From: Burkholderiales bacterium
Lineage (GTDB): Bacteria > Pseudomonadota > Gammaproteobacteria > Burkholderiales > Ga0077523
Direction: 5' to 3'
Length of the DNA: 7,367 nt
Assembly (NCBI GenBank): GCA_025459035.1
Contig: JALORJ010000138.1
Location: 1 to 7,367 of the forward strand
A program made the translations under genes and the position numbers. The first letter of the stretch is position 1. Every line of letters begins with the position of its first letter. The notes under the pieces were generated by a model that did not search any database, was not told where the DNA came from, and saw nothing but the letters and a program-made list of their open reading frames with translations. Shown here in pieces: positions 7,108 to 7,367 of this stretch.

Positions 7108-7367
7108 ATGACCGATCCGCAACCCGCTCCCGCCACGACGACCGCCGCGGCCGACACCCACTCGATCGTCGAAGAGCGCCGCGCGAAGCTCGCGGCGCTG
7201 CGCGCGCAAGGCATCGCCTTCCCGAACGACTTCCGCCGCACGCATCTGGCCGGCGACCTGCACGCTGTGCACGGCGAGACATCGGGCGACGCGCTCGATG
7301 CGACGCCGGTCGCCGTCGCGGTGGCAGGCCGGATGATGCTCAAGCGCGTGATGGGCAAGGCCGCGTT
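7108..7367 (+). CDS. lysS: LysS, lysyl-tRNA synthetase (class II), N-terminal part, truncated by window end
   Basis: The ATG at 7108 opens a frame that runs off the window after 86 full codons. After an Ala/Thr/Pro-rich start, the product has IVEERRAKLAALRAQGIAFPNDF at about 20-42 and ends in VAVAGRMMLKRVMGKAA. This is the characteristic N-terminal helix and beginning of the anticodon-binding OB fold of bacterial class II LysRS, with the hallmark GRMMxKRxMGKA. The enzyme charges tRNA-Lys in the cytoplasm. Its catalytic domain lies beyond the window. It sits 5 bases after the end of the prfB C-terminal frame, the widespread prfB-lysS pairing, and is likely co-transcribed. A weak AGGG lies about 12 bases upstream of the start. 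Initiation may also depend on translation of the end of prfB, which the frame break near 6920 would alter slightly: the shifted frame stops at 7088, 19 bases before the ATG. Confidence 0.95.
   Translation, partial: MTDPQPAPATTTAAADTHSIVEERRAKLAALRAQGIAFPNDFRRTHLAGDLHAVHGETSGDALDATPVAVAVAGRMMLKRVMGKAA

Overview
This is a very GC-rich window (roughly 70% G+C by eye) of ordinary bacterial chromosome, dense with housekeeping genes. The C-terminal half of release factor 2, the LolC/LolD pair and the gene order point to a betaproteobacterium, most likely Burkholderiales. A gammaproteobacterial relative such as Xanthomonadales is less likely, although it shares part of the gene order. I see no mobile element, CRISPR array, tRNA, rRNA or prophage gene.

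Layout. The first 160 bases are the 3' end of a plus-strand HhH-GPD DNA glycosylase gene (AlkA-like). It converges on a minus-strand pair, lolC (2184 down to 940) and lolD (932 down to 183), which encode the permease and ATPase of the lipoprotein-releasing ABC transporter. A 278-base divergent intergenic region (2185-2462) holds a short 14/28-bp tandem repeat. A closely spaced plus-strand series then runs to the end: an RpfE-type conserved protein (2463-3467), a short-chain dehydrogenase/reductase (3508-4206), the single-strand exonuclease gene recJ (4239-5972), prfB for release factor 2 (6023-7102), and the start of lysS for lysyl-tRNA synthetase (7108 to the window end).

How the genes fit together. 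LolC and LolD together extract outer-membrane lipoproteins from the inner membrane and hand them to LolA. recJ serves DNA repair, while prfB and lysS serve translation. The neighbourhood of an RpfE-type gene, recJ, prfB and lysS recalls the recJ-rpfE-prfB-lysS part of the Xanthomonas rpf region.

The most notable feature is prfB. It has the classic programmed +1 frameshift (Shine-Dalgarno-like GGAGG, three bases, CTT TGA C at 6093-6107). It also has a second, non-programmed break in frame near 6918-6923, where about 25 bases are missing compared with the family. Every stop codon of a real gene in the window is UGA, the codon that needs RF2, so this break is either a sequence or assembly error or a striking lesion. 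I found no convincing undescribed system.
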